From the NCBI GenBank assembly GCA_003249625.1, contig QKII01000181.1, positions 1 through 14,273 of the forward strand: DNA of 14,273 bases, given 5' to 3'. Position numbers and translations under genes: made by a program. The DNA is from Propionivibrio sp. (GTDB lineage: Bacteria > Pseudomonadota > Gammaproteobacteria > Burkholderiales > Rhodocyclaceae). The notes beneath the pieces are model-generated. The model was given only the letters and a program-made list of their open reading frames with translations. It did not search any database and had not been told where the DNA came from. Below are positions 8,352 through 14,273 of the stretch, in pieces; position 1 is the first letter of the stretch; every line of letters starts with the position of its first letter.

Positions 8352-9296
8352 ATGGAACGAAAAACCCGTATCGCCCTGTTGGGCGAGTGCATGATCGAAC
8401 TTCGTGGGCAGCTTTTCGGCACGATGCAGCAGTATTTTGGCGGCGATACGCTGAATACGGCGGTTTACCTGGCGCGGCTGGCCGCCGATAGCCCGATTGA
8501 AGTCGCGTACGCCACCGAACTCGGTACCGACGCGTTCAGCGACGCGATGCTGCGTGCCTGGGAGCAGGACCGTATCGATACAGGGCTGGTGATCCGCGAG
8601 GCGGGTCGGATGCCGGGTTTGTATACGATCCAGGTCGATGAAACCGGCGAGCGGACCTTTTATTACTGGCGCGATTCGAGCGCGGCGCGGCACTATTTCG
8701 ACGGTTCGAGCAGTCCGCTCGAAGACGGATTCGATTCGCTCGATGCCTTGTACTTCAGCGGCATCAGCCTGGCGGTACTCTCCCGGCACGGGCGCGAACG
8801 TCTGTTCGCCTGCGTCGACCGGCTGCGCGCCAATGGCGGCCGCGTGTTCTTCGACAACAATTTCCGTGCGCGCCTGTGGCCGGAGGGGCTGGACGATGCG
8901 CGCGCTTGGTACGACATAGCGTTTGGTTCCTGCGATCTGGCGATGATTACCCTGGAGGATAATCGGGCACTCTACGAATTGCCCGATGACGAAGCAGCTA
9001 TCCGCCACGCCTGCGCGTTGCCGCCTGCCGAGTTGGTGATCAAGCGCGGCGCCGATCCGACGCTGGTGCGCGTTCCTGGCAAGGATCTGATCAGCGTGCC
9101 GACCTTCTGTGTGGATAAGGTGGTCGATACCACCGGTGCAGGCGATTCCTTCGCCGGTGGCTATCTGGCCGCACGCCTGCAGGGGCAGTCGCCGGAGGTT
9201 GCGGCGCGTTGCGGCAACAAGATCGCCTCGATCGTGATCCAGTACGCCGGCGCGATCATTCCGCGCGAGGCCATGCCGGTATTCTTCTTTGCCTGA
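8352..9296 (+). CDS. kdgK: 2-keto-3-deoxygluconate kinase (PfkB family)
   Basis: A 314-residue cytoplasmic sugar kinase of the ribokinase/PfkB family. By similarity to KdgK it phosphorylates 2-keto-3-deoxygluconate to KDPG with ATP, feeding the Entner-Doudoroff aldolase. KdgK-like features are the start GECMIEL (11-17), FGGDTLNTAVYLAR (29-42), GLYTIQVDETGERTFYYWR (89-107), FDNNFRARLWP and the C-terminal IIPREAMP. The PfkB signature DTTGAGDSFAGG (259-270) supplies the catalytic base D265 and anion hole. The ATG at 8352 has GGAGA four bases upstream; the frame is open further upstream only as antisense of the ATPase gene. No other sugar-acid genes are next to it. It is followed nine bases later by the iron permease, so the two are probably co-transcribed, an odd pairing. 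Confidence 0.87.
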   Translation: MERKTRIALLGECMIELRGQLFGTMQQYFGGDTLNTAVYLARLAADSPIEVAYATELGTDAFSDAMLRAWEQDRIDTGLVIREAGRMPGLYTIQVDETGERTFYYWRDSSAARHYFDGSSSPLEDGFDSLDALYFSGISLAVLSRHGRERLFACVDRLRANGGRVFFDNNFRARLWPEGLDDARAWYDIAFGSCDLAMITLEDNRALYELPDDEAAIRHACALPPAELVIKRGADPTLVRVPGKDLISVPTFCVDKVVDTTGAGDSFAGGYLAARLQGQSPEVAARCGNKIASIVIQYAGAIIPREAMPVFFFA

Positions 9297-9305
9297 ATCT
9301 GAACG

Positions 9306-10961
9306 GTGTTTCGCGAGATGCAGACGAACAAGCCGGTCCTGAGCGACGTCCTTCTCATGCTGGCTTTTGTGGTGGCGGCCCTGATCGGCATGCCGGTTGG
9401 CAGTGTGTTGACGAACCTGCTCAACGGCGGGACGGCAGAGGTCTGGCGGCATCTGGCCTCGACCGTACTGCCCGAATATATCGGGAACACGCTGTGGCTG
9501 TGCCTCGGCGTCGGTGCCGGAGTGACGCTCGTCGGCGTAGCGACCGCGTGGCTGACGGCGATGCATCGTTTCCCCGGTCAGCGGATTTTCGAATGGGCGC
9601 TGGTGTTGCCGCTGGCAATGCCGTCATACGTGCTGGCGTACGTCTATACCGACTTTCTTCAATTCGTCGGACCGGTACAGACCTTACTGCGTGAAACGTT
9701 CAACTGGACGCGTTCCGATTACTGGTTTCCGGAGGTTCGCAGCCTCGGTGGCGCCGTCGTTCTTTTTATTTTCGTGCTTTATCCGTATGTCTATCTGACG
9801 GCACGAACAGCGTTTCTTGAGCGCGCCAGCGGCATGCTGGAAGCCTCGCGCACGCTGGGCGTTGGGCCGTGGCGCAGTTTTTTTCGTGTGTCGCTGCCGT
9901 TGGCGCGTCCGGCGGTGGCGGCCGGGGCCGCGCTGGCGCTGATGGAAACGCTCGCCGATTACGGTGCCGTCTCGTATTTCGGTGTGCAGACGTTCACCAC
10001 CGGAATCTATCGCGCTTGGTTCTCGCTTGGCGACCGCATCGCTGCGGCACAACTCGCTGCGTCGTTGCTCGGTGTCGTCGCGCTGTTGCTGATTATTGAG
10101 CAAGCCTCCCGAGGGAGGGCCCGTTTCCACAATACGACGGGACGTAATCGTCCGATGCCGGGGCAGATGTTATGTGGCCTTTCAGCCGCCCTGGCTTGCG
10201 GCGTGTGTGCACTGCCGGTAGTGATCGGCTTCCTGTTGCCAGGCGGACTGCTGCTGCGCCTGGCCCTCGTCGAAGGGGACGCACAATTCGGCGTGCAGTT
10301 CCTCCGTCTGGCGCGCAACAGCTTCATCCTCGCCGGCGTGACGGCTGTCCTCGCGGTGGCGCTGGCGCTGTTGTTGGCCTACGGTGAGCGCCTGGCGCGT
10401 GGCGGGGCCGCACGTGCGCTCAACCGGCTGGTTGGTCTGGGCTATGCCGTTCCCGGTTCGGTGATCGCCGTGGGGGTGCTGATCCCGGTCGCGCGGCTGG
10501 ATAATTGGCTAGCTGAGCAGTGGTTGTACTGGTTTGGCAGCAATCCCGGTTTGCTTCTTACCGGCGGTATTACGGCGCTGGTCTATGCGTATCTCGTGCG
10601 TTTCCTCGCCGTTGCCCTACAATCAATCAATACCAGTCTGTCCAAGATTACGCCGAGCATGGACGAATCGGCGCGCAGTCTGGGCGAGGGCGCCAGCGGC
10701 ATTTTGCGCCGCGTTCACCTGCCGCTGTTGCGCGGCAGCCTGCTGACCGCCGCGCTGCTGGTTTTTGTCGATGTGATGAAGGAGTTGCCGGCAACCCTGG
10801 TGATGCGACCGTTCAACTTCGATACGCTGGCAACGCAGGCCTATACCCTGGCGTCCGATGAACGTCTGGGGGAGGCGTCTACTGCCTCCCTGGCGATTGT
10901 CGCAGTCGGCTTGTTGCCCCTGATAGCGTTGTCACGGCAGATCTCACTCAGGAGGCGATAA
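9306..10961 (+). CDS. fbpB: Fe(III) ABC transporter permease, fused two-domain FbpB-like
   Basis: A 551-residue inner-membrane protein with about twelve hydrophobic helices, built from two tandem copies of the binding-protein-dependent permease domain. This is the usual form of FbpB/SfuB-type iron permeases. Each copy has an EAA-type cytoplasmic loop that docks to the ATPase: EASRTLGVGPWRSFFRV (179-195) and DESARSLGEGASGILRRV (453-470). Further FbpB-like stretches are LPLAMPSYVLAYVY, ETLADYGAVSYFGVQTFTTGIY and MKELPATLVMRPFNFDTLAT. The start is uncertain: GTG at 9306 gives the longest form, while an ATG at 9318 would remove four residues; neither has a strong ribosome binding site. It lies nine bases after kdgK. 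Its stop codon overlaps the terminator of the convergent fbpA gene. Partners are the ATPase and binding protein encoded on the opposite strand. Confidence 0.9.
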   Translation: MFREMQTNKPVLSDVLLMLAFVVAALIGMPVGSVLTNLLNGGTAEVWRHLASTVLPEYIGNTLWLCLGVGAGVTLVGVATAWLTAMHRFPGQRIFEWALVLPLAMPSYVLAYVYTDFLQFVGPVQTLLRETFNWTRSDYWFPEVRSLGGAVVLFIFVLYPYVYLTARTAFLERASGMLEASRTLGVGPWRSFFRVSLPLARPAVAAGAALALMETLADYGAVSYFGVQTFTTGIYRAWFSLGDRIAAAQLAASLLGVVALLLIIEQASRGRARFHNTTGRNRPMPGQMLCGLSAALACGVCALPVVIGFLLPGGLLLRLALVEGDAQFGVQFLRLARNSFILAGVTAVLAVALALLLAYGERLARGGAARALNRLVGLGYAVPGSVIAVGVLIPVARLDNWLAEQWLYWFGSNPGLLLTGGITALVYAYLVRFLAVALQSINTSLSKITPSMDESARSLGEGASGILRRVHLPLLRGSLLTAALLVFVDVMKELPATLVMRPFNFDTLATQAYTLASDERLGEASTASLAIVAVGLLPLIALSRQISLRRR

Positions 10962-10988
10962 AAAACGGCCGGGGATTTCCCCGGCCGT
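10960..10988 (-). terminator. Intrinsic terminator of fbpA
   Basis: ACGGCCGGGG (10965-10974) pairs perfectly with CCCCGGCCGT (10979-10988) across a four-base loop. On the minus strand the stem is followed by six T residues (10965-10960, the outermost pairing with the stem), about 20 bases after the fbpA stop. On the plus strand no T-run follows, so it mainly serves fbpA, though the hairpin could also protect the permease mRNA end. It touches the permease stop codon. Confidence 0.88.
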
Positions 10989-11009
10989 CGTGTGAGAATC
11001 CAAAAAAAC

Positions 11010-12035
11010 TCAGCGATAGCCGACACGGTCGAAGATCATCTGTGCCTTGGCGCGGTACATGCCAAGCGAGTCGACCGGAAGCGTGTCAGCCTTGAACGGA
11101 CCAAGTTTTTCAAGGGCCGGGTTGGCGACCTTGACCGACGGCACGGCCGGCCATTCGTTGTTGCCGTCGGCAAAATAGCGCTGTGCATCGTCGCTTGCGA
11201 GGTATTCGAGGAACTTCACCGCTGTTTCCTTGTGCGGTGCATGCTTCAACATTCCGGCGCCGGAAACGTTGATGTGCGTACCGTTCGCCTTCTGATCGGG
11301 CCAGACGACGCCGATTTTTTCGACGACTTTCTTGTCGCCCTCCTTTTCGGAGCGCATCAGGCGTGCCACGTAGTAGGAGTTGGAAATCGCGACGGCGCAT
11401 TCGCCGGCCGCGACGGCCTTGATCTGGTCGGTGTCGCCGCCTTTCGGCGAGCGCGCAAAGTTTGCCACTACGCCGCGCGCCCAGGACTCCGCCTCCTGTT
11501 CGCCCTGGTGGGCGATGATCGAAGCCATCAACGACAGGTTGTACGGGTGCGACCCCGAACGCGTGCAGACCTTGCCCTTCAGTTTCGGATCGGCAAGGTC
11601 CGCGTAATTCATCACATCGGCCGCCTTCATAGTGTCCTTTGCATAGACGATGACGCGTGCCCGGGTGGAAAAGGAGATCCAGTCTTCCGCGCGCAGATGG
11701 GCGGGAATGCGCGATTCCAGAACTGGGGACCGGACCGGAGCGAACAGTCCCAGTTCGTGAGCGGCTGACAGGCGGGCAGCGTCGACGGTGACGAATACAT
11801 CGGCGGGGCTGTTGGCGCCCTCGCTGCGAAGGCGTTCAAGGAGTTCCTCTTCTTTACCTTCAATACGGTTGATGCGGATACCCGTCTTTTTGGTGAACTC
11901 GCTGTAGAGCTGTTCATCAGTCTGGTAGTGCCGAGCGCTGTAAAGGTTGAGTACCTTTTCTTCTGCATAAGCTGCCGAAGCAACTCCCGATATGGCGAGA
12001 GCGAGGAGGAATGGGGTGGCGTGGGGGGCTGGCAT
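11010..12035 (-). CDS. fbpA: Periplasmic Fe(III)-binding protein, FbpA/FutA-like
   Basis: A 341-residue periplasmic substrate-binding protein that captures ferric iron and delivers it to the FbpB-like permease. A signal peptide occupies residues 1-24 (hydrophobic FLLALAISGVASA, cleavage likely after AYA). The mature protein begins EEKVLNLYSARHYQTD; the SARHY motif (33-37) and the tyrosine pair Y221-Y222 in SNSYYVARL match iron-coordinating residues of the FbpA/FutA family. Other typical stretches are KTGIRINRIEG, SPADVFVTVD, FARSPKGGDTDQIKAVAAGECAVAISN and NVSGAGMLKHAPHKE. The ATG at 12035 is chosen because AAGGAG lies nine bases upstream and the signal peptide then starts properly; an upstream ATG (12080) lacks both. 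A Fur box in the promoter and a terminator just after the gene make it a single-gene unit, facing the permease gene tail to tail. Confidence 0.95.
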   Translation of the reverse strand: MPAPHATPFLLALAISGVASAAYAEEKVLNLYSARHYQTDEQLYSEFTKKTGIRINRIEGKEEELLERLRSEGANSPADVFVTVDAARLSAAHELGLFAPVRSPVLESRIPAHLRAEDWISFSTRARVIVYAKDTMKAADVMNYADLADPKLKGKVCTRSGSHPYNLSLMASIIAHQGEQEAESWARGVVANFARSPKGGDTDQIKAVAAGECAVAISNSYYVARLMRSEKEGDKKVVEKIGVVWPDQKANGTHINVSGAGMLKHAPHKETAVKFLEYLASDDAQRYFADGNNEWPAVPSVKVANPALEKLGPFKADTLPVDSLGMYRAKAQMIFDRVGYR

Positions 12036-12044
12036 CGGGATTGA

Positions 12045-12050
12045 CTCCTT
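12045..12050 (-). promoter_or_regulatory. Ribosome binding site of fbpA
   Basis: AAGGAG on the minus strand, nine bases before the ATG at 12035. It decides between this start and the ATG at 12080. Confidence 0.8.
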
Positions 12051-12101
12051 TATTGCGGGGCGGGTGATAGGTCTTTGCAATCCGATGTTATCGTTTTTTT
12101 T

Positions 12102-12129
12102 TCTATATGTAAATGATAGTCGTTATCAA
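12102..12129 (-). promoter_or_regulatory. Sigma-70 promoter of fbpA
   Basis: On the minus strand TTGATA (12129-12124) and TATAGA (12107-12102) are separated by 16 bases, five and four of six consensus matches. Transcription would start near 12095, giving a leader of about 60 bases. The spacer and -35 are covered by the Fur box. Confidence 0.7.
12109..12127. promoter_or_regulatory. Fur box
   Basis: The 19 bases starting GTAAATGATA match the classical Fur consensus (GATAATGATAATCATTATC) at 15 positions, including the full TGATA core and the TTATC half. It lies between the -35 and -10 elements of fbpA, the arrangement expected for iron-dependent repression. It also lies upstream of a gene whose product binds ferric iron, which supports the call. 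Confidence 0.85.
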
Positions 12130-12140
12130 AAAAGGGTAAT

Positions 12141-12162
12141 AAAAAAGGACGCGTCAGCGCCC
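12141..12162 (-). terminator. Intrinsic terminator of the NlpC/P60 gene
   Basis: On the minus strand GGGCGC (12162-12157) pairs with GCGTCC (12152-12147), including one G-U pair, around a TGAC loop, and is followed by six T residues (12146-12141). It lies about 20 bases after the peptidase stop and about 12 bases before the fbpA -35, keeping the two same-strand genes apart. Confidence 0.75.
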
Positions 12163-12183
12163 TCTCTCGTCAAAAAGGTGGGT

Positions 12184-12696
12184 TCAGCGCTCCAGAATAC
12201 GCCTCGCGCCGTTGTAGCGCTTGACCCAGTAACTCTGACTCATGTCTTCCACTCGAACTTCTGCGCCTGTCCGCGGGGCGTGCATGAAGCGGTTGTCGCC
12301 CAGATAGATCCCGACGTGCGAAAAGGCACGGCGCATAGTGTTGAAAAAAACCAGATCGCCCGGCTTCAACTCTTTCTTGTCTGCAACGACGTCACCGACC
12401 TGGCTCTGTTCCTTGGCGGTTCGGGGAAGGAATTTACCAACCGCGTCGCGGAAGACAACTTGAACGAAGCCACTACAGTCGAGTCCCTTCTCAGGATCAG
12501 TTCCGCCGCGCCGATAGTTGATGCCGACGAGTTCCAGACCTTTCAGGACCAGATCCTGTGCGCTATTTGTATAACGCTCGAAAAACGATGTTTCTTCCGT
12601 AACGCCCTGTTGCTCTGTGGCCAAGCTAATGCTTGGGGTGCACAGGGCGGCAGCTGTGGCGAACAGAAAAATTGTGATGGATTTGTGACAAAACAT
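12184..12696 (-). CDS. Secreted NlpC/P60 family cell-wall endopeptidase
   Basis: A 170-residue exported protein with a signal peptide (about residues 1-26, hydrophobic core ITIFLFATAAALC, likely cut after SLA). The catalytic NlpC/P60 domain covers about residues 45-170. The nucleophile is C74 in GLDCSGFVQVVF, the general base H127 in FSHVGIYLG and the third polar residue H139 in FMHAPRTG, so the Cys-His-His triad is complete. By family it cleaves gamma-D-glutamyl-diaminopimelate or similar peptidoglycan cross-link peptides in the periplasm, like the MepS (Spr) group. C19 does not sit in a good lipobox (the residue before it is Leu), so a soluble periplasmic protein is more likely than a lipoprotein. 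No ribosome binding site precedes the ATG and the best promoter candidate would start transcription almost at it. Its own terminator follows. Substrate specificity not determined. Confidence 0.92.
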   Translation of the reverse strand: MFCHKSITIFLFATAAALCTPSISLATEQQGVTEETSFFERYTNSAQDLVLKGLELVGINYRRGGTDPEKGLDCSGFVQVVFRDAVGKFLPRTAKEQSQVGDVVADKKELKPGDLVFFNTMRRAFSHVGIYLGDNRFMHAPRTGAEVRVEDMSQSYWVKRYNGARRILER

Positions 12697-12704
12697 GGGG
12701 CAGC

Positions 12705-12733
12705 AATCTAAAAGAAAACCACAAAGTTGTAAA
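12705..12733 (-). promoter_or_regulatory. Candidate promoter of the NlpC/P60 gene
   Basis: On the minus strand TTTACA (12733-12728) and TAGATT (12710-12705) are separated by 17 bases, five and four of six consensus matches. The predicted start near 12698 is only about two bases from the ATG at 12696, implying a leaderless or nearly leaderless mRNA, which agrees with the lack of a Shine-Dalgarno sequence. Confidence 0.4.
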
Positions 12734-12949
12734 CGTCTTTCGTTGATTCTGTTACTGTTTATGTGCGCAACATCCTGTTTTCGTGAGATGTTTCATGTCT
12801 TGGCAGGCAGGGGTGCTGTGAGGTGGGGTTTATGGTTATCATGGTGCCCTCTGGGCCTGCCGGAGGACGCGCGCGAGTCGATTGCACGGTCGGCTGGATG
12901 TCCCGTCAAAGGTGCCTAAGCTGTAGTCAAACGAACCAGCAGAGCTGAG

Positions 12950-14140
12950 ATGGAAAGTCGAAATCAACCTCCGCGCATACTGATCGTCGATGAATCGCGC
13001 ATGGTGCGTGCGATGCTCATTCGACACATTCGCGATCAGTACGATTTCCGCGAAGAGGCGGATGGTGAGGCGGCTTGGCAGGTTCTGGTGCTCGATCATT
13101 CCATTGAGTTGGTCATCTGTTCGCTATCTCTGCCGGTACTCGATGGAGACGGATTGCTGGTTCGTGTGCGTTCCTCGCGCCTGTCTCGCCTGTGTCAAAT
13201 GCCGATGCTGATGATTACCGGCGACGACAACGATGCGGTTGAACGTGCAAAGGCGCATGGCGCGTCCGATTTCATCAATCGCAACACCGGTTCGGCTGAG
13301 CTTTTGGCGCGCATCGATTCGTTGCTCAAACTGGCACAGGCGCGCAATCAGCTCAAGGAAAATCTGGAACAGCACGTCCAGAATCCCGAAACCGGTATCT
13401 TTACCCGCAAATACATCGAGTTGCAGGCTGTTCAGGCCATGTCGCATGCGATGCGCCACCATGGCGAGGTCAGTGCAATCGTGATGGGGTTCGACAATGT
13501 CGGGGTTTTACGCGAAGAGCATGGGGTCGATGCCTTGAAGCAGTTGCAGCAGCGTTTTATTTCGATGCTGTCCGGGAAAATCCGCAAAGAGGACAGTCTT
13601 GGTCATTACATCGGTAGCCAGTTGGTGGTGATTTCGCCGGGAACCACGTCTGCCGCGTGCGAATCGTTTGGCAACCGTCTGCGCGAGGCAATCCGGGCTG
13701 CCAATATTTCCGTTCATGGGCAGCGGCTCAGTTTGTCAGTCAGCGTTGGTATCTCCAGCAGCCCTGCTGATGCCGTCAGTTCGGCAGGGGCGTTGATCGA
13801 GCTCGCTGGTGCTCGCCTGAAAGCCGCGCAGCAGGCGGGAGGAAACAAGGTGATTGCCTGCAATGCGCCACAACAGGTTCACGCAAACAGTGCGGCGCCT
13901 TCGCTCGATCGGGCAGTGGCGTTGCTGCGTGCAGGGGAGGAAAGTGCCATTAGGCCCCATCTGCACGAGCTCGCACGCCAGTTACTGCCGTTGCTGGCTC
14001 TCGTCGAGCAGGATCTCGCGCTTGGTTTGCCGGTAAATGACCTCCGTCGTCGCCTGGAAGCGCCATTGACAACCGGGATTCAGGATCCCGGTGGGTCGTC
14101 TTTGGATGCGTTTGAGGACACTCCTAAACGCATTGATTGA
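12950..14140 (+). CDS. Degenerate receiver-GGDEF protein (probably non-catalytic)
   Basis: A 396-residue cytoplasmic protein with an N-terminal receiver domain (about 8-128), a short coiled linker (128-145), a GGDEF-fold domain (about 146-305) and an unassigned helical, Leu-rich C-terminal tail (315-370). The receiver keeps D14/E15, T90 and the fold (ILIVDESRMVRAML), but the phospho-acceptor position in VICSLSLPVLDG is S58 and the conserved Lys-Pro is replaced by R111-N112. In the GGDEF domain the opening NPETGIFTRKYIEL and the later SVSVGISSS are recognisable. The signature itself reads IGSQL (221-225), and the first metal aspartate is G180. So phosphorylation and diguanylate cyclase activity are both unlikely; binding of nucleotide or partner proteins is possible. 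The start has only a weak GAG before it. rpsF follows 85 bases downstream with its promoter overlapping the stop of this gene; readthrough is possible because no terminator is seen. Confidence 0.85.
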   Translation: MESRNQPPRILIVDESRMVRAMLIRHIRDQYDFREEADGEAAWQVLVLDHSIELVICSLSLPVLDGDGLLVRVRSSRLSRLCQMPMLMITGDDNDAVERAKAHGASDFINRNTGSAELLARIDSLLKLAQARNQLKENLEQHVQNPETGIFTRKYIELQAVQAMSHAMRHHGEVSAIVMGFDNVGVLREEHGVDALKQLQQRFISMLSGKIRKEDSLGHYIGSQLVVISPGTTSAACESFGNRLREAIRAANISVHGQRLSLSVSVGISSSPADAVSSAGALIELAGARLKAAQQAGGNKVIACNAPQQVHANSAAPSLDRAVALLRAGEESAIRPHLHELARQLLPLLALVEQDLALGLPVNDLRRRLEAPLTTGIQDPGGSSLDAFEDTPKRID

Positions 14141-14161
14141 CAAGCGGTTTTCTAGTAGAAT
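14133..14161 (+). promoter_or_regulatory. Sigma-70 promoter of rpsF
   Basis: TTGATT (14133-14138) and TAGAAT (14156-14161) are separated by 17 bases. An overlapping perfect TTGACA (14137-14142) is only 13 bases from the same -10 and is therefore less suitable. The -35 lies inside the last codons of the upstream receiver-GGDEF gene. Confidence 0.6.
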
Positions 14162-14166
14162 CGCCG

Positions 14167-14220
14167 CCTTTTCCACCTTGCCCCACCGTTCGCATGGCGG
14201 GGGGCTTTTGCCAAAAGGAG
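14167..14220 (+). promoter_or_regulatory. Structured rpsF leader, candidate S6:S18 autoregulatory element
   Basis: CCTTTT (14167-14172) can pair with AAAAGG (14213-14218), which includes part of the AAGGAG ribosome binding site (14215-14220). Inside, CCCC-A-CC (14181-14187) faces GG-C-GGGG (14196-14202), leaving an unpaired stretch beginning with the G of a CCG trinucleotide (14186-14188). Leaders of rpsF operons in many bacteria bind the S6:S18 complex through a structure with a CCG, so this is a plausible autoregulatory site. I did not fold it with software. Confidence 0.45.
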
Positions 14221-14225
14221 TGTTC

Positions 14226-14273
14226 ATGCGCCATTACGAGATTGTCTTTATCGTCCACCCGGACCAGAGCGAA
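14226..14273 (+). CDS. rpsF: 30S ribosomal protein S6, first 16 codons
   Basis: The ATG at 14226 is preceded by AAGGAG with a five-base spacer and opens a frame reading MRHYEIVFIVHPDQSE, the characteristic N-terminus of bacterial ribosomal protein S6, which binds 16S rRNA with S18 in the platform of the small subunit. The gene runs off the window. In related bacteria rpsF is usually followed by priB, rpsR and rplI, but that cannot be seen here. Confidence 0.95.
   Translation, partial: MRHYEIVFIVHPDQSE

Noticed and set aside
8313..9566. 417-codon minus-strand open frame
   Set aside because: It is the complement of kdgK and the start of the permease. It is rich in His, Arg and Gln without family resemblance, typical of an antisense shadow in GC-rich DNA.
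10992..11768. 258-codon plus-strand open frame
   Set aside because: It is antisense to fbpA, which has a signal peptide, ribosome binding site, promoter and terminator.
12801..12817. Sigma-54-like TGGCA...TGCT upstream of the receiver-GGDEF gene
   Set aside because: The distance between the GG and GC elements is one base longer than the strict sigma-54 spacing, and the remaining bases fit poorly.
12695..12919. 74-codon plus-strand frame with a hydrophobic N-terminus resembling a lipoprotein signal
   Set aside because: It has no ribosome binding site, a poor lipobox and no recognisable body, and begins on top of the NlpC/P60 start codon. Most likely chance.

Overview
The window reads as an ordinary, densely packed chromosomal segment of a GC-rich Gram-negative bacterium. 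The pairing of the two N-degron aminoacyl-transferases Aat and Bpt, the KdgK-type kinase, the Fur-controlled Fe(III) ABC transporter and the start of ribosomal protein S6 fit a betaproteobacterium, perhaps a Rhodocyclales-like organism. That placement is inference from protein style and not a database match. No phage, transposon, CRISPR array, tRNA or rRNA is visible.

Layout: (1) 1-4582, minus strand: two membrane sensors with periplasmic Cache-type domains, one cut by the window edge and one a full hybrid histidine kinase (Cache, HAMP, PAS, PAS, HisKA, HATPase, REC), separated by a 346-base non-coding stretch with several inverted repeats. (2) 4709-5674, plus strand: a CorA-family Mg2+/divalent cation channel, divergent from the kinase. 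(3) 5652-8195, minus strand: a compact three-gene run, fbpC-like ATPase, aat and bpt, with an ATGA stop/start overlap between the first two. (4) 8352-10961, plus strand: a 2-keto-3-deoxygluconate kinase followed 9 bases later by a two-domain Fe(III) permease. (5) 11010-12035, minus strand: the periplasmic Fe(III)-binding protein, with a recognisable Fur box in its promoter and a strong terminator at its 3' end. (6) 12184-12696, minus strand: a secreted NlpC/P60 peptidase with its own terminator. (7) 12950-14140, plus strand: a receiver-GGDEF protein in which the key catalytic and phosphorylation residues are replaced. (8) 14226 to the window end: the first 16 codons of rpsF behind a promoter and a structured leader.

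How it fits together: the periplasmic binding protein, permease and ATPase form one iron transporter but lie in three separate transcription units of alternating strand, and only the binding-protein gene has a Fur site I can see. The ATPase gene is translationally tied to aat, so transporter ATPase and N-degron tagging enzymes are probably co-expressed. The permease is tied to a sugar-acid kinase gene. The best candidate for unusual biology is the doubly degenerate receiver/GGDEF protein immediately upstream of rpsF. I do not see a clear new multi-gene system.
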